Of a stretch of DNA of 6,515 bases, positions 6,178 to 6,515 are shown piece by piece. This stretch comes from Candidatus Dojkabacteria bacterium (GTDB lineage: Bacteria; Patescibacteriota; Dojkabacteria; J137). The position numbers and the translations under genes are program-made. Every line of letters starts with the position of its first letter. The stretch's first letter is position 1. The notes beneath the pieces were generated by a model. The model was not told where the DNA came from, ran no database searches, and worked only from the letters and a program-made list of their open reading frames with translations. Where the stretch lies: NCBI GenBank assembly GCA_020429495.1, contig JAGQLJ010000087.1, forward strand, positions 1-6,515, read 5' to 3'.

Positions 6178-6515
6178 CTATCTGCTGGCTACACGTGCAT
6201 CAGCAGTGGTGCTTTTAGGTTCAAGAGTAATATTTTTTTCGGCGACTAGGATATCATCTTGTGTCACTGTGGTCAATACGATGTCAAGACCTCGTTTGGT
6301 CAATTTCTTTTTACAGGACTTGGTCAACAACGGATCGGATTCAAAAAGAAAGGAAGCCAACTCATACGCTGGTTGCCCCTCTTCTTTCACGGTCACATGA
6401 ATGTGCTGTGGGCGGTGTCTTGTGGGTTTGGTCATGGGTTGCTCAGTAGCTCCAGGCTCGAACGCATAAAACGTATAACGGCCATCGACTCCGGTTTTTA
6501 TCCACGCTCTGTGGT
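6178..6515 (-). CDS. Intradiol ring-cleavage dioxygenase-like protein, C-terminal part
   Basis: The frame is open to the right edge, so the 85-codon reading from ATG 6435 is only an internal Met; 26 further in-frame codons (ending with WIKTGVDGRYTFYAFEPG and a short tail) precede it. The visible 111 residues match the C-terminal half of the intradiol dioxygenase/transthyretin-like beta-sandwich: DGRYTFYAFEPG, then RPQHIHV containing the two histidines that bind iron in protocatechuate and catechol 1,2-dioxygenases, then FLFESDPLLT and RGLDIVL. In family members a tyrosine ligand usually lies in a PG/PA-x-Y-P turn about ten residues before the HIH; here that turn reads PGATEQP with no Tyr, so the iron site may be incomplete. 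Substrate is unknown; Bacteroidetes carry many such proteins of uncertain chemistry. GC (47-55% in sampled lines) marks it as resident DNA rather than island cargo. Confidence 0.8.
   Translation of the reverse strand, partial: HRAWIKTGVDGRYTFYAFEPGATEQPMTKPTRHRPQHIHVTVKEEGQPAYELASFLFESDPLLTKSCKKKLTKRGLDIVLTTVTQDDILVAEKNITLEPKSTTADARVASR

Noticed and set aside
6173..6449. Two plus-strand frames opposite the dioxygenase-like gene
   Set aside because: They are shadows of a frame with clear intradiol dioxygenase motifs.
1..6515. CRISPR array, rRNA or tRNA genes
   Set aside because: No regularly spaced short repeats and no RNA-gene sequence were recognised on either strand.

Overview
The window suggests a Bacteroidetes genome, most likely of the Flavobacteriia. 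The reasons are low overall GC, no Shine-Dalgarno sequences deciding the starts, a TAnnTTTG-type -7 promoter box in front of the leftmost gene, and two edge genes that resemble flavobacterial GbsR/MarR-type regulators and Bacteroidetes intradiol-dioxygenase-like proteins. This is recognition from memory, not a database result.

Layout: every gene reads on the minus strand. At the left edge is the start of a GbsR/MarR-like regulator (1-95) with its promoter. At the right edge is the C-terminal part of an intradiol-dioxygenase-like protein (6178-6515, running off the window), followed by a clear rho-independent terminator (6128-6151). These edges are GC-richer: hand-counted 60-base lines give 47% at 1-60, 47% at 6241-6300 and 55% at 6361-6420, against 25% at 2401-2460.

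Between them lies an AT-rich block bounded by a 96-bp direct repeat (371-466 and 5931-6026, 93 of 96 bases identical, offset exactly 5560). It carries, in transcription order, a small TraB/TIKI/EreA-superfamily protein (4988-5635), an OLD-family ATPase-TOPRIM nuclease (2745-4787, GajA-like) and a UvrD-like superfamily 1 helicase (1010-2755, GajB-like). The nuclease and helicase genes overlap by 11 bases and form a Gabija-type anti-phage pair. No integrase, transposase or tRNA is visible in the block.

How they may work together: in Gabija, GajA is a nucleotide-inhibited DNA-nicking enzyme that assembles with GajB, which senses or unwinds DNA ends and depletes nucleotides during infection. The TraB-like protein is not part of the described two-gene system. 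It sits directly upstream in the same orientation and inside the same repeat boundaries, and about 150 bases before its start it shares a diverged sequence element with gajA. It is a candidate accessory component or a separate cargo gene. The repeat-bounded 5.56-kb unit with this third gene is the most interesting part of the window.
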